Of a stretch of DNA of 64,000 nucleotides, positions 8,798-17,799 are shown piece after piece (position 1 is the first letter of the stretch; each line of letters begins with the position of its first letter). Below the pieces are notes generated by a model that had not been told where the DNA came from, did no database searches, and saw only the letters and a program-made list of their open reading frames with translations. The position numbers and the translations under genes were made by a program. This stretch comes from Agathobacter rectalis ATCC 33656 (GTDB lineage: Bacteria > Bacillota > Clostridia > Lachnospirales > Lachnospiraceae), in NCBI RefSeq assembly GCF_000020605.1, contig NC_012781.1:2295501-2359500 (forward strand), read 5' to 3'.

Positions 8798-9856
8798 TTA
8801 TACCAGTATTTTATTCAGTATATCATCCTCGAGCACAAGCTTCTTTGCCGCATCGCGATACTCCTTCTCATGCAGATATGTGTGCCTGAACGGCTTCATG
8901 GATGGCGCCATATCTATCGCATCCAGAAAATCCTGCTTTCTCATGCCAAGAGTGGCCGCATAGTCGAAAAAGCCTGTCCTTTTGAGCACTGTGCACACCC
9001 TTACATATCTGTGATTTTGCACTACACTCATGATATAGGTTGCTATGCCGACCTGTATGCCATGAAGCTGCGGATGCTCAAGAATTTTGTCAAGCGCATG
9101 TGAAATAAGATGCTCGCTGCCGCTGGTCGGCGCACTGCTTCCCGCTATCTCGTTTGCTATGCCGCTCATGGCAAGCGAATCCACAAGCTCCTTTAGGAAA
9201 AGCTCATCCTTTATGCTCTCATAAGGTGTACGCACAAAGCTGTTGACCGCCTTTTTAGCAACCATCACGGCAAAGTCATTGACCACTCCTGCACCATGTG
9301 CTTCCTCAAAAATCCAGTCATAGAGTGCTGTAATCTTTGACACCATATCCCCGATGCCTGAATATATAAACTTCTCCGGTGCTGTGCGGATGACCTGTGT
9401 GTCAACTATGATACCATGCGCAAGCTTTGCAGGAACCGACGTACGCTTGCCGTGCACCAAAAGTGATGCACTGGCGCTAGAAAAGCCATCGCTTGAGCTT
9501 GAGGTCGGCACACTGATAAATGGCATATTTCTTAGAAAAGCTGCATATTTTCCTGCATCTATTACCTTTCCGCCGCCCACTGACACAACTGCCTTTACCT
9601 TGTTTGGTATATCAAAAGCAAGGGTGATGATATCGTCTATCTCAACCGTATCAAGCTCGCTGTACTCAAGCACGGTAATACCGGCATCAGTAAGCGACTT
9701 CATTATAGTATCTCCAAACATATCTATGAGACCGTTTCCCATAAAAATGACTACGCTCGTCAGCTCCTCACTCTTTAAATACTCTCCGATTTTGTTTAAT
9801 GTTCCATTTCCCACCTTGAGGATTGATGGAATGGATATTGCTTTTCCTGTCTGCAT
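8798..9856 (-). CDS. Iron-containing alcohol dehydrogenase family, glycerol-1-phosphate dehydrogenase-like
   Basis: 352 residues from the second ATG (9856), which has AGGAG at a proper distance; an ATG 6 nt earlier is too close to that site. Motifs of the AraM/EgsA branch are present: the GGGKVIDAGKYAA nucleotide-binding loop, SVPTSSSSDGFSS, GIGDMVSK and metal-ligand histidines in the SGSEHLISHAL and HPQLHG blocks. Relatives reduce dihydroxyacetone phosphate to sn-glycerol-1-phosphate with NAD(P)H. The exact substrate is inferred; it could be another polyol phosphate. It forms a two-gene unit with trmO. Confidence 0.82.
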   Translation of the reverse strand: MQTGKAISIPSILKVGNGTLNKIGEYLKSEELTSVVIFMGNGLIDMFGDTIMKSLTDAGITVLEYSELDTVEIDDIITLAFDIPNKVKAVVSVGGGKVIDAGKYAAFLRNMPFISVPTSSSSDGFSSASASLLVHGKRTSVPAKLAHGIIVDTQVIRTAPEKFIYSGIGDMVSKITALYDWIFEEAHGAGVVNDFAVMVAKKAVNSFVRTPYESIKDELFLKELVDSLAMSGIANEIAGSSAPTSGSEHLISHALDKILEHPQLHGIQVGIATYIMSVVQNHRYVRVCTVLKRTGFFDYAATLGMRKQDFLDAIDMAPSMKPFRHTYLHEKEYRDAAKKLVLEDDILNKILV

Positions 9857-9892
9857 TTTCATTCTCCTCTTTTTATTTAATATGCCGGACTA

Positions 9893-11347
9893 TCATTGCT
9901 TTGCATCATAAATTGTCGCACTGTAGCCCTGTTTTTTCTTGCTGTCATACATGGCGGTGTCTGCCCTTCTGTAGAGCTGATCAAACGTGATACAATCCAT
10001 TCCGTCATAAAAGCATGCGCCAAGACTGAGCAGTATATGCTTTCCATTCATCTCTGCTATATCAATATGCTCTATGTTTGAAAAAAGCCTGTCAAAAAAA
10101 GCTTCTGCCCGCTCTTTATCAAGCATCCCCGGTATAAATACCGCAAACTCATCCCCGCCCAGGCGAAGCACGACATCATCATCACGACATGATTTGCGCA
10201 GAGTATCAGCAATTGCTATTATCACCTTGTCACCTACCGCATGTCCATAGGTGTCGTTTATTGACTTAAACTTGTCACAGTCTAAAAGGCATAACAGACC
10301 GCACTGTTTGCGGACGAGATACTCTGTTATCTTATTCTCTCCACTTCCGCGGTTGCGTATACCTGTCATCAAATCAATCTGTGCCAGATACATAAGCCTG
10401 TCTTCACGTCGCTTTTCCTCGTCAATATTCTCCACGCAGTAAAGCACATGCCACAGCCTGCCATCTGCATCATAGTCTACAGGAATAAACCTTCCACGGC
10501 ACCAGCCTGATACCTTTCCGATAAACTCGTGCACTATGGTATTTTTTCCACGAAGTCTGTCCTCTACAGTACTGATATCCACAAATTCAAGTGTCTCTTT
10601 GCGCTGTGCCTTTGTACAGAACTCATTCATCACACTGTTTATATGCCCCGGGAAATCCTCATCTATCCTATATTCCCCGTCACTTTGCGGTTTTACATCC
10701 AGGAAGTGTACAACCTCATCCAAAGTCTTTACTATATGGTATCTGTGTGTCTGCACATTTACCAGTGCCATGGATATATAGATACTTGAAAGTGATGAAT
10801 AGCTGCTAAGCATCGCTTCCTTATTCGACTTTGTGAAGGAATTGCGCAGCTTAAGCAATGATATAAGCAAGGTTCCTATCATATCTAGGAACGTGGTCAG
10901 TCCGAGAGTATCACTTTCCGGTGGATTATCCACACCGAAAAAGCCCTTTATCTCATCCTTGTAGCGGATTGGACATACCACCAGGTTCTTTACATTTTGC
11001 GCCTTTAACAGATTATAGGAGACCTTGTGCTCATCCTTTATCTGCTCTATATCTGTGATAATTACATTCCTGTCCTTGTCAAAGGTCTGATACCACCAGC
11101 CTATTATGTCCATATCGACATTCTGCAATTCATGTATCTCCGGCACTATTCCATCCGCACACCACTCATATGTATTTTTGGTGACATGCTTCTCATCACA
11201 GTCCTCAAATATATATATGCGGTCAGAACCGATATGTTTTCCGAAAAATCTGATAAACTCATTAATCTGCTCATCCGGTGTATCATAGTTGAGTGCAGAT
11301 CTGAGTGCCTCATTTATAACAAGCTCGTATTTTATAATTGTCTTCAT
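9893..11347 (-). CDS. GAF-domain diguanylate cyclase
   Basis: 484 residues. Residues about 20-170 form a GAF-like sensory domain (VVCPIRYKDEIKGFFGVDNP), a linker of PAS-like character follows, and the C-terminal 165 residues are a GGDEF domain with an intact active site (RLGGDEF at residues 395-401) and the MTGIRNRG entry motif. It should synthesise cyclic di-GMP from two GTP in the cytoplasm. No signal peptide or membrane helix is visible, so the stimulus is probably intracellular. Downstream phosphodiesterases are not in this window. Confidence 0.9.
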   Translation of the reverse strand: MKTIIKYELVINEALRSALNYDTPDEQINEFIRFFGKHIGSDRIYIFEDCDEKHVTKNTYEWCADGIVPEIHELQNVDMDIIGWWYQTFDKDRNVIITDIEQIKDEHKVSYNLLKAQNVKNLVVCPIRYKDEIKGFFGVDNPPESDTLGLTTFLDMIGTLLISLLKLRNSFTKSNKEAMLSSYSSLSSIYISMALVNVQTHRYHIVKTLDEVVHFLDVKPQSDGEYRIDEDFPGHINSVMNEFCTKAQRKETLEFVDISTVEDRLRGKNTIVHEFIGKVSGWCRGRFIPVDYDADGRLWHVLYCVENIDEEKRREDRLMYLAQIDLMTGIRNRGSGENKITEYLVRKQCGLLCLLDCDKFKSINDTYGHAVGDKVIIAIADTLRKSCRDDDVVLRLGGDEFAVFIPGMLDKERAEAFFDRLFSNIEHIDIAEMNGKHILLSLGACFYDGMDCITFDQLYRRADTAMYDSKKKQGYSATIYDAKQ

Positions 11348-11477
11348 ACCTTCTGCATCCTCGTATTGTTACTTGTATATTACTCGTATTATTCAAAACC
11401 ACCACACACATTCGCAAAACTGCACGATGTCCGCGCTTAACAACATTATACCAAATTTTTTCAAAAATGCACATAAA

Positions 11478-12722
11478 TCATGGTATTCTTACCATTATTT
11501 TTTTCTCTTTATTTTCAATCATCGTAAGCACAGGAATGTGCTTCTTTCTGAGTGCACGTATAACCGGATATGTCTCAAATGCGTTTCCTTCCACATACAC
11601 TGCCTCCGGTCTGTACTTTACAATCTGCTTCACCTGCTCCTTTACATATGCTTTCCACTGTGGCTTCTCCATCAGTACCTCTGCATATGCTGTCTCACTG
11701 TCAAGCTCTGTTAATTCAAGCTGCGGAACAGGCATTGCATCAACATGACAGATATGCACACCCTTTATTCCTCGTGCTTTTGCAACATTTATAAGCAGCT
11801 CGTCTGTCTGACTGTCACATGCCATGGCTGCAGTATCTCCTTTACTGCCATACCATACTATCACAGAGCTGTCTTTATGAAGAGAAAGCGCCTTTTCGCA
11901 TGCCTTTACAGCTTCATCCTGCTCCTTAACAGTCATGATAAAGCCTCCCTTATGACAGAATATCGCACCGGGAATTCCTGTAGCATTTACCAGCTCCTCA
12001 CCTTCAAGTCCAAGCCACTCTGCCGGAAAAGAACACTTGTAATTCATCGAATACTCTCTTTTCTGTGGCTGTATACAAAAGCCGCCTCTGTTTGACGGAA
12101 AAATAACAAACGCGATATCCGTCTCACTCAGCGCCTTCTGACACGGTATAAACTCAGGAAGCACCAGTATTCTGCTTGCCGGATCGTGCTTTGCAAGCAC
12201 CTCCTCCACTCTCTTATCGGCTCTCTCATTGCCACGGTATCTCTCAAATTTGTTTTCCAGTATCATGCCTGCCACGCTTACCGCCTGAAAGAAAGCCTCA
12301 TCGCTGCCACCCTCATAATCCCATGACGGATTGAAATTGCCTATAAGTGTTGCAAGCTCGTTTTTCTCACCTGTATTGTCATTGTTGTCGAGAGGCTGGA
12401 CAAATGACTCATCAAATTTCACCGCAAGCTCCTTACCTAGAATATCCGCTCCAACAGCCTCCCACAACAGGCCAAATGCCGCATACGGCACACCGTTTTC
12501 CCTGATTCTGCTGTCCTTTTGATGATGGTCAAACTCACCACGCCCTATATCAAAAACTATTCCTGTGAAATCATCAGGCACACTGTTGCCCCTTGTTATG
12601 CTGATCTCAGGGTTTATATACAAAAGCAGGGCTGATGAGAACACATCATCTGCATGAAATTTGCCGCCATGTGTAAAGGCACAGGCATCCTTTTGTTTTA
12701 TCTGCTCTATTAATCTGCTCAT
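11478..12722 (-). CDS. MYG1-like (UPF0160) DHH-type phosphoesterase/exonuclease
   Basis: 414 residues. The N-terminal 300 residues match the MYG1/UPF0160 family: THGGKFHADDVFSSALL, FDIGRGEFDHHQKD and the FVIFPSNRGGFCIQP region. The histidines and aspartates form a metal site like that of DHH phosphoesterases, and eukaryotic MYG1 is an RNA exonuclease. About 100 residues at the C-terminus go beyond the usual family length and end in a nucleotide-fold-like segment (YRPEAVYVEGNAFETYPVI). GAGG precedes the ATG. The bacterial substrate is unknown. Confidence 0.8.
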   Translation of the reverse strand: MSRLIEQIKQKDACAFTHGGKFHADDVFSSALLLYINPEISITRGNSVPDDFTGIVFDIGRGEFDHHQKDSRIRENGVPYAAFGLLWEAVGADILGKELAVKFDESFVQPLDNNDNTGEKNELATLIGNFNPSWDYEGGSDEAFFQAVSVAGMILENKFERYRGNERADKRVEEVLAKHDPASRILVLPEFIPCQKALSETDIAFVIFPSNRGGFCIQPQKREYSMNYKCSFPAEWLGLEGEELVNATGIPGAIFCHKGGFIMTVKEQDEAVKACEKALSLHKDSSVIVWYGSKGDTAAMACDSQTDELLINVAKARGIKGVHICHVDAMPVPQLELTELDSETAYAEVLMEKPQWKAYVKEQVKQIVKYRPEAVYVEGNAFETYPVIRALRKKHIPVLTMIENKEKKIMVRIP

Positions 12723-12824
12723 TTTTTAACCTCATATGTATTCTTTTACGCTGTGATACCTTATAACTCTTTAATCATAATTGTAATATTCCAAATGTCA
12801 ATATAATTGATGCTAAAACATCAG

Positions 12825-12864
12825 TTGACATAAAGTAGTTGTCTGTATTACTATATCTAATACA
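12825..12864 (+). promoter_or_regulatory. Promoter with overlapping inverted-repeat operator of the GntR gene
   Basis: -35 TTGACA (12825-12830) and -10 TACTAT (12849-12854, 18-nt spacing). A perfect inverted repeat, TGTATTA - 7 nt - TAATACA (12844-12864), lies across the -10 box. Such a site fits autorepression by the YtrA-type regulator encoded 110 bp downstream. Confidence 0.65.
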
Positions 12865-12975
12865 AGCAATACAATTATATCACTTACAAGTTTTGTCAGA
12901 TTACAGCCTGCTCATAAATATTGATGCATTTCAAACAGGCTATGACATATAAACAGTAAGATACAGGAGGTTCAC

Positions 12976-13359
12976 ATGATAATAGAACTCGACATGTCAA
13001 GCAGTACACCGATATACGTACAGCTTAGAAACCAGATTGTAAAGGGAATAGGCAAAGGTGAGCTAAAGACCGGTGAAAAGCTTCCAACCGTGCGCCAGCT
13101 TGCAAGCGATGCCGGTGTAAACACAATGACGGTCAATAAAGCCTATCAGATTTTGAAAAATGAGGGATTTATCCGTACAGACAGACGGCTCGGCGCTTTT
13201 GTGTCAGAATCCATCGCAGATGATACCGATTTCACTGAAAAGCTGGAATCAGAGCTTGAGCTTTTAAGTGCTGAGGCCTGTCTCACCGGAATGAGCCGTG
13301 AGGAATTTTTATCAATGTGTGATAAACTGTATTCACAAATGAAACCATGTACCGCTTAG
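12976..13359 (+). CDS. GntR-family regulator, YtrA subfamily
   Basis: 127 residues: an N-terminal winged helix (residues 10-75, including the QLASDAGVNTMTVNKAYQIL recognition region) followed by only about 50 residues, the short tail typical of YtrA-type repressors. These usually control the transporter or membrane genes of their own operon. AGGAGG lies before the ATG. The gene is followed 15 bp later by a membrane-protein gene, and the operator at 12844-12864 suggests self-control. Confidence 0.92.
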   Translation: MIIELDMSSSTPIYVQLRNQIVKGIGKGELKTGEKLPTVRQLASDAGVNTMTVNKAYQILKNEGFIRTDRRLGAFVSESIADDTDFTEKLESELELLSAEACLTGMSREEFLSMCDKLYSQMKPCTA

Positions 13360-13374
13360 CAGAGGAGGCAGACT

Positions 13375-14775
13375 ATGGAAATTATGATGTTTATTATCTT
13401 TATAATTACAAATCTTATTATCATACTATGTATGCAATTTGCGTACACACACGCCTATAAATATGAAAACGGCATGTATCTCAATGTACATATTCCATCA
13501 TCTCACAAAGAAGATGCCGAAGTAACCGAAATCGTCACCACCGGAAAACGCAAAATGAAACACTTTCAAATTGCCAATGTGATTATCTCCATTGCGATAT
13601 GCTTTATTGTTTTTTTTAACATTGCTGTTTTTGTTCTGGTATATATTATCTGGATGTTCGCATATATCTTTGGAATTATTCATATTCCAAACAGCTCCCA
13701 CCGGAAAATGTATGCTCTGAAAATACAAAACGGATGGATAATAGAAACCCAACGTAAAAAGGTTTATATCGACACCCGCGTTTCAGCAGAAGCCGGTGCC
13801 ACGACAGTCAGCTATAAATGGCACGCACTCTTTTTAATTACTGAGCTTGCAGCATATATACCATACTTTATGCTTGGTGACACCCATTACAATATCCTTA
13901 TGATTTCGCTGTTTTTGTGCTCTGTTTTAATATCCACACTTTCGCTGGTATTTCATGCTTTTATAAACAAAAGCGAGCGCCACGTATACAGCATGGATTC
14001 AAAGCTCAACCTTATTGTCAACAATACTATGAAGAAATATAAAAGCATCGCAATGCTTCTCCTAAGCGGGCTAAACGCCGTCGCATGGATTTATGTAGCA
14101 TTATACACAAGTATCACCGGAATACTTCCGGCATCATCATATTATGTGTATATTTTCATTCAGTTAATAGCCGTTTTGGGATTTATTGTTCCAATTTATA
14201 TGGGCTTAAACAGAAAGAAGGAACTGCTGTCTGCCAACACCTCACCAATAGATGTGGACGATGATGAATACTGGAAAACCGGCTACTACTATAATCCCGA
14301 CGACAAACATATTCTCATTGAAAACCGCATGCAGTCCGGCAATTACACGTTTAATTATGCTAAAAAAGGCGCGTGGATTTTCACAGGAATCACCTGTGCA
14401 ATAACAGCCGGCTGTATCATCCTGGTGTTTGTCTGCATGCTTCCTTTGATTAATATACAGGAAAAAATCACTATGACAAACAATAACCTTACTATTTCTG
14501 CCGGTGGATATACAAGCAAGATTGATGTAAATGACATCACAGAGCTTAAGCTTCTGGACGAGCTGCCGGATGACAGTTTCCTGCGTACAAACGGAGCCTC
14601 TACCGACAGCTACGATATCGGAAGGTATGAAGGACGCACCCTTGGAAAATGCAGCCTGTATGTATTCGACGGATACTCTCCTATTCTCATGATAAAATCG
14701 GATGATACACTGGTGTTTGTAAATTCTAAGGAAGATGGAGAGATAGAGGGGTTGTATGAAGAATTAAGTCAATAA
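13375..14775 (+). CDS. DUF1648/DUF5808-like membrane protein
   Basis: 466 residues with about eight hydrophobic segments spread over the chain. Near residues 295-330 it carries a DDDEYWKTG...YNPDD segment with a following ENRMQSGNYTFNYAKKGAW block, the signature of DUF5808. The last 100 residues are soluble and resemble a bacterial PH-like domain. Such proteins commonly pair with YtrA-type GntR regulators in Firmicutes and are thought to belong to cell-envelope stress responses. The GAGGAGG site and the 15-bp gap to the regulator gene indicate one operon. Specific activity unknown. Confidence 0.75.
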   Translation: MEIMMFIIFIITNLIIILCMQFAYTHAYKYENGMYLNVHIPSSHKEDAEVTEIVTTGKRKMKHFQIANVIISIAICFIVFFNIAVFVLVYIIWMFAYIFGIIHIPNSSHRKMYALKIQNGWIIETQRKKVYIDTRVSAEAGATTVSYKWHALFLITELAAYIPYFMLGDTHYNILMISLFLCSVLISTLSLVFHAFINKSERHVYSMDSKLNLIVNNTMKKYKSIAMLLLSGLNAVAWIYVALYTSITGILPASSYYVYIFIQLIAVLGFIVPIYMGLNRKKELLSANTSPIDVDDDEYWKTGYYYNPDDKHILIENRMQSGNYTFNYAKKGAWIFTGITCAITAGCIILVFVCMLPLINIQEKITMTNNNLTISAGGYTSKIDVNDITELKLLDELPDDSFLRTNGASTDSYDIGRYEGRTLGKCSLYVFDGYSPILMIKSDDTLVFVNSKEDGEIEGLYEELSQ

Positions 14776-14834
14776 ATTTGTTCTTTTTATGTTATACTGT
14801 AATCGTATACCTAAAAAGAAAGCAGGCAAAATCT

Positions 14835-15506
14835 ATGAAAACACGACAAGAAGCATTAGACTACGGCTTATCATTTCCAAATACATATCAGGAAGCACCA
14901 TTCCACGACCCAAACTGGCAGCTCATCCGCGTAAAGGACAGCAAAAAGGTTTTCCTGTGGACCTACGAGCGCAATGGTTTTATCAACTTAAATGTCAAGG
15001 TATCTCCTGCCTGGCGCGACTTCTGGAGAGATGCCTTCCCATCGGTCATCCCCGGCTGGCACCAGAACAAGGACAACTGGAATACCATCATTCTCGATGG
15101 CAGCATACCTGATGACGCTATAAAAAACATGATTTCAGACAGCTATGACCTTGTCACCTATAATCCGACCCGGCTCATATATGAGGCTGTAAAAAGGATT
15201 CCAAAGGGTTGTGTTGCCACATATGCACAGGTTGCTGAGCTTGCAGGCAATAAAAAAATGTGCCGGGCTGTCGGCAATGCCCTGCACAAGAATCCCAATC
15301 CTGATGAAATTCCATGCTACAGAGTGGTAAATGCAAAGGGTGAGCTGTCAGGGGCATTTGCCTTCGGCGGAGCCGATGAACAGGCTAACCGTCTAAGAGC
15401 AGATGGCATTGAGGTCATAGACGGCAGGGTTGACCTTGATAAATATGGAATACGGATTGTAGATGATGTTATATATACAAAAACAACAGTGGAACCACTT
15501 ACTTAA
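14835..15506 (+). CDS. MmcQ/YjbR domain fused to an alkyltransferase-like (MGMT) DNA-binding domain
   Basis: 223 residues from the ATG at 14835, which has an AGCAGG site; an upstream frame to 14778 has none. Residues 1-115 are a YjbR/MmcQ fold (the YGLSFPNTYQEAPFHD start and WRDFWRDAFPSVIPGWHQNK are typical). Residues 115-205 are the helix-turn-helix part of O6-alkylguanine-DNA alkyltransferase (VPKG-type IPKGCVATYAQVAELAG, then IPCYRVV and GAFAFGG). The acceptor cysteine is kept, but the usual PCHR is PCYR. It may repair or sense alkylated bases; activity is uncertain because the His that tunes the Cys is replaced by Tyr. Confidence 0.85.
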   Translation: MKTRQEALDYGLSFPNTYQEAPFHDPNWQLIRVKDSKKVFLWTYERNGFINLNVKVSPAWRDFWRDAFPSVIPGWHQNKDNWNTIILDGSIPDDAIKNMISDSYDLVTYNPTRLIYEAVKRIPKGCVATYAQVAELAGNKKMCRAVGNALHKNPNPDEIPCYRVVNAKGELSGAFAFGGADEQANRLRADGIEVIDGRVDLDKYGIRIVDDVIYTKTTVEPLT

Positions 15507-15527
15507 ATAATGGTTCCACTGTTATTT
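15485..15527. terminator. Bidirectional terminator
   Basis: AACAGTGGAACCA (15485-15497) pairs perfectly with 15511-15523, followed by ATTTTG on the plus strand. It overlaps the end of the YjbR/MGMT fusion gene and lies beyond the stop of the convergent ABC transporter operon. Confidence 0.75.
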
Positions 15528-15534
15528 TGACAGT

Positions 15535-16179
15535 TTAGTGTTGTACAGGTGTAAGCTTACCTTTCTCCATTTCAAAAACTTCATCACATAACACTTCTAT
15601 ATCTTCTTTATTATGGCTTGCAATTATAATCATTGTTCCTTCTTCTCGTAAGTTAATAAAGAGTTTTCTCATTTCCATAACTCCATCGTTATCCAAACCG
15701 TTCATTGGTTCATCCAAAATTAAAATTTCTGGTTTTTCCATAATTGCCTGTGCTATTCCCAGTCTTTGTTTCATTCCCATAGAATATTTACCAACATGTA
15801 ATTTACTGTATGGATCAAGTCTTACGCTCTTTAACGTTTGTATAATTTCTTCTTTCCCTATTTTATTTTTAATCATAGATAAAAACTGTAAATTCTTATA
15901 TGCACTATAGTTTTCCAAAAATCCCGGTTCTTCTATAATTCCTGCTAAATTTTCCGGCAAATCAATATCTGTACCTAATTTTTTATTATCTATTATTATT
16001 TCACCTGAAGTAGGTACAACCAATCCACATATACATTTCATTAACATAGATTTTCCTGAACCATTTCTACCAATGATTCCGTAAATATGTCCTCTATCGA
16101 AATTCACATTTATCTTATCTAATACCTTCGTCTCTCCAAAACATTTTGTCAGATTCTTTATCTGTATCAGCTTCTCCAT
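15535..16179 (-). CDS. ABC transporter ATP-binding protein
   Basis: 214 residues with a full set of nucleotide-binding motifs: Walker A (GRNGSGKSMLM), signature (YSMGMKQRLGIAQA, a variant of LSGGQ as in the bacitracin/lantibiotic immunity class), Walker B (ILILDEPMNGLD) and the switch His (IIASHNKED). The ATG at 16179 has GGGAGG upstream; a longer frame lies inside the permease gene. It is the last gene of a four-gene operon and should energise the two membrane proteins encoded upstream. Confidence 0.93.
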   Translation of the reverse strand: MEKLIQIKNLTKCFGETKVLDKINVNFDRGHIYGIIGRNGSGKSMLMKCICGLVVPTSGEIIIDNKKLGTDIDLPENLAGIIEEPGFLENYSAYKNLQFLSMIKNKIGKEEIIQTLKSVRLDPYSKLHVGKYSMGMKQRLGIAQAIMEKPEILILDEPMNGLDNDGVMEMRKLFINLREEGTMIIIASHNKEDIEVLCDEVFEMEKGKLTPVQH

Positions 16180-16181
16180 GT

Positions 16182-17036
16182 TTATACCTCCCGTATCATT
16201 ACTCCGACATCCTTTTTTTCGATTACTTTTATAATCCATACACTTAAAATAATAATCGCTGTCATATAAACAACCATCACATAAGTAAATGTAGGATATT
16301 GTGTCAATTTTCCCACATCTAATTTATTTAATGTTGTCCACGAGACTGGCGAAAACCACTGTGCCATTTCATTTCCTGAAACTGCCGCACTCAAGATAAC
16401 CAAAAATCCTGAAGCTACTATTCCAACAACTTTTGACTTTGAAATAACATTGCACCCATATATAATTAAGCCTAAAATTCCTCCGCACAAAACAGATAAT
16501 AACCAAGTGAAGAACATCGCTTGAGTAGGTGTAAAATATGTTAAAATATAAGTACTTATTGTTACTGCAGTCCCTTTTACCAACGGAACATTTGAAAAAG
16601 CCAATGTACCTAATACCTTTCCCCAGTCATTCATGTACTCTATGTTTCTTATATTTAGCACAATCGTCATAGCTGCTATTAAAGAAAAATACATTGCTGA
16701 TGTCATAAAAATATAAATAATTTGACCAATGCTCCATAATTTTCTCTTACATCTCATTAATATATATATCTGATTCTTATCTATAAAAGGAGCGTCACAA
16801 TATATAAATATCAACGGCAACATAAAAAGGATTCGTATATAGCGATCTGTATACAAAAATGGATATAGCCAAGGTGAGCTTTTCATCCCCATAGCCAATG
16901 CATTTGTTGAAATCTCCTTTGTATAACATTGAACAAATATCATAGTTAATATCACTAATATCCAAATCCGATAATTTGTTCTCCATTTTCTAATATTTTG
17001 TATTGCAACAATCAAAGAAATTTTAACTGATTTCAT
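16182..17036 (-). CDS. ABC-2-type transporter membrane protein
   Basis: 284 residues with about six hydrophobic segments and little else that is conserved, as usual for ABC-2 permeases of peptide export or immunity systems. AAAGGAGG precedes the ATG, the gene overlaps the upstream permease by 14 bp and ends 2 bp before the ATPase start. It probably forms a heterodimer with the 17023-17799 product. Confidence 0.8.
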   Translation of the reverse strand: MKSVKISLIVAIQNIRKWRTNYRIWILVILTMIFVQCYTKEISTNALAMGMKSSPWLYPFLYTDRYIRILFMLPLIFIYCDAPFIDKNQIYILMRCKRKLWSIGQIIYIFMTSAMYFSLIAAMTIVLNIRNIEYMNDWGKVLGTLAFSNVPLVKGTAVTISTYILTYFTPTQAMFFTWLLSVLCGGILGLIIYGCNVISKSKVVGIVASGFLVILSAAVSGNEMAQWFSPVSWTTLNKLDVGKLTQYPTFTYVMVVYMTAIIILSVWIIKVIEKKDVGVMIREV

Positions 17037-17799
17037 TCCCTAACCTCCTTTTTACCCGTTTTGCGAAAATCAAACCCTGGCCTAATATAAGTACTGTAAA
17101 TATGAATATCGTATACAAATAGCTATACGTTGCATTTTTCCCCAATACATTACTTGCTTTCGCCAACAGATACATATTAAAATATGGCGGTAAAAGACCC
17201 GTTATCTCTTCTAATAAATAACTAAAAATGAGCGGTGAACATATTGCAACAAAACTATTAGGAATATATGATGAAATCATTAATCCACTCATTACCCAAA
17301 CTGCCATTGATGCTGCATAAATACTGACGATACAACATACATATAAAAATGGCTTTTGATATAGAAAAATGCCATATGGCATATTCTCATCTAAACCCAT
17401 TCCGTTTATTCCGCTATAATCGAATCCCATACCAATTAATAGACCTATGAAAATCAAAATTCCCAAGAAAACTACCAGAAAAGAAATTGATACGCACACC
17501 ACGATTTTGGATATAATATAATTTCTTCTTCCCGTTCGAATGACTATATTTTTTATATATTGATGTTTCCAATCGTCATAAAAACCTGTCACACAAGGCA
17601 GCGCCGAAAAAATAATTATCAATTTTTTGAAAACGCTCAACCCAATTAAAATATCCAATATGTAATATATATCTACACTGCCATGTATATATTTTTCTGT
17701 ACTTATATAACACAAAAGCACAACTCCTAATATTGATAAATACATTTTAGGTGAACTGAATATTCTTTTGTAATCTGCTTTCAATTGTTGTAGAATCAA
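17023..17799 (-). CDS. ABC-2-type transporter membrane protein
   Basis: 258 residues with six predicted membrane segments, including a long second loop. The start is a TTG at 17799 with AGGAGG 6 nt upstream; the gene overlaps the lipoprotein gene by 4 bp, so translation is coupled. It pairs with the next permease. The gene has more A+T than the neighbouring blocks, which suggests that this island has its own history. Confidence 0.78.
   Translation of the reverse strand: MILQQLKADYKRIFSSPKMYLSILGVVLLCYISTEKYIHGSVDIYYILDILIGLSVFKKLIIIFSALPCVTGFYDDWKHQYIKNIVIRTGRRNYIISKIVVCVSISFLVVFLGILIFIGLLIGMGFDYSGINGMGLDENMPYGIFLYQKPFLYVCCIVSIYAASMAVWVMSGLMISSYIPNSFVAICSPLIFSYLLEEITGLLPPYFNMYLLAKASNVLGKNATYSYLYTIFIFTVLILGQGLIFAKRVKRRLGNEIS

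Noticed and set aside
8438-9103. A 221-codon plus-strand frame
   Set aside because: It is antisense to trmO and the dehydrogenase gene, has no ribosome site and no recognisable domain.
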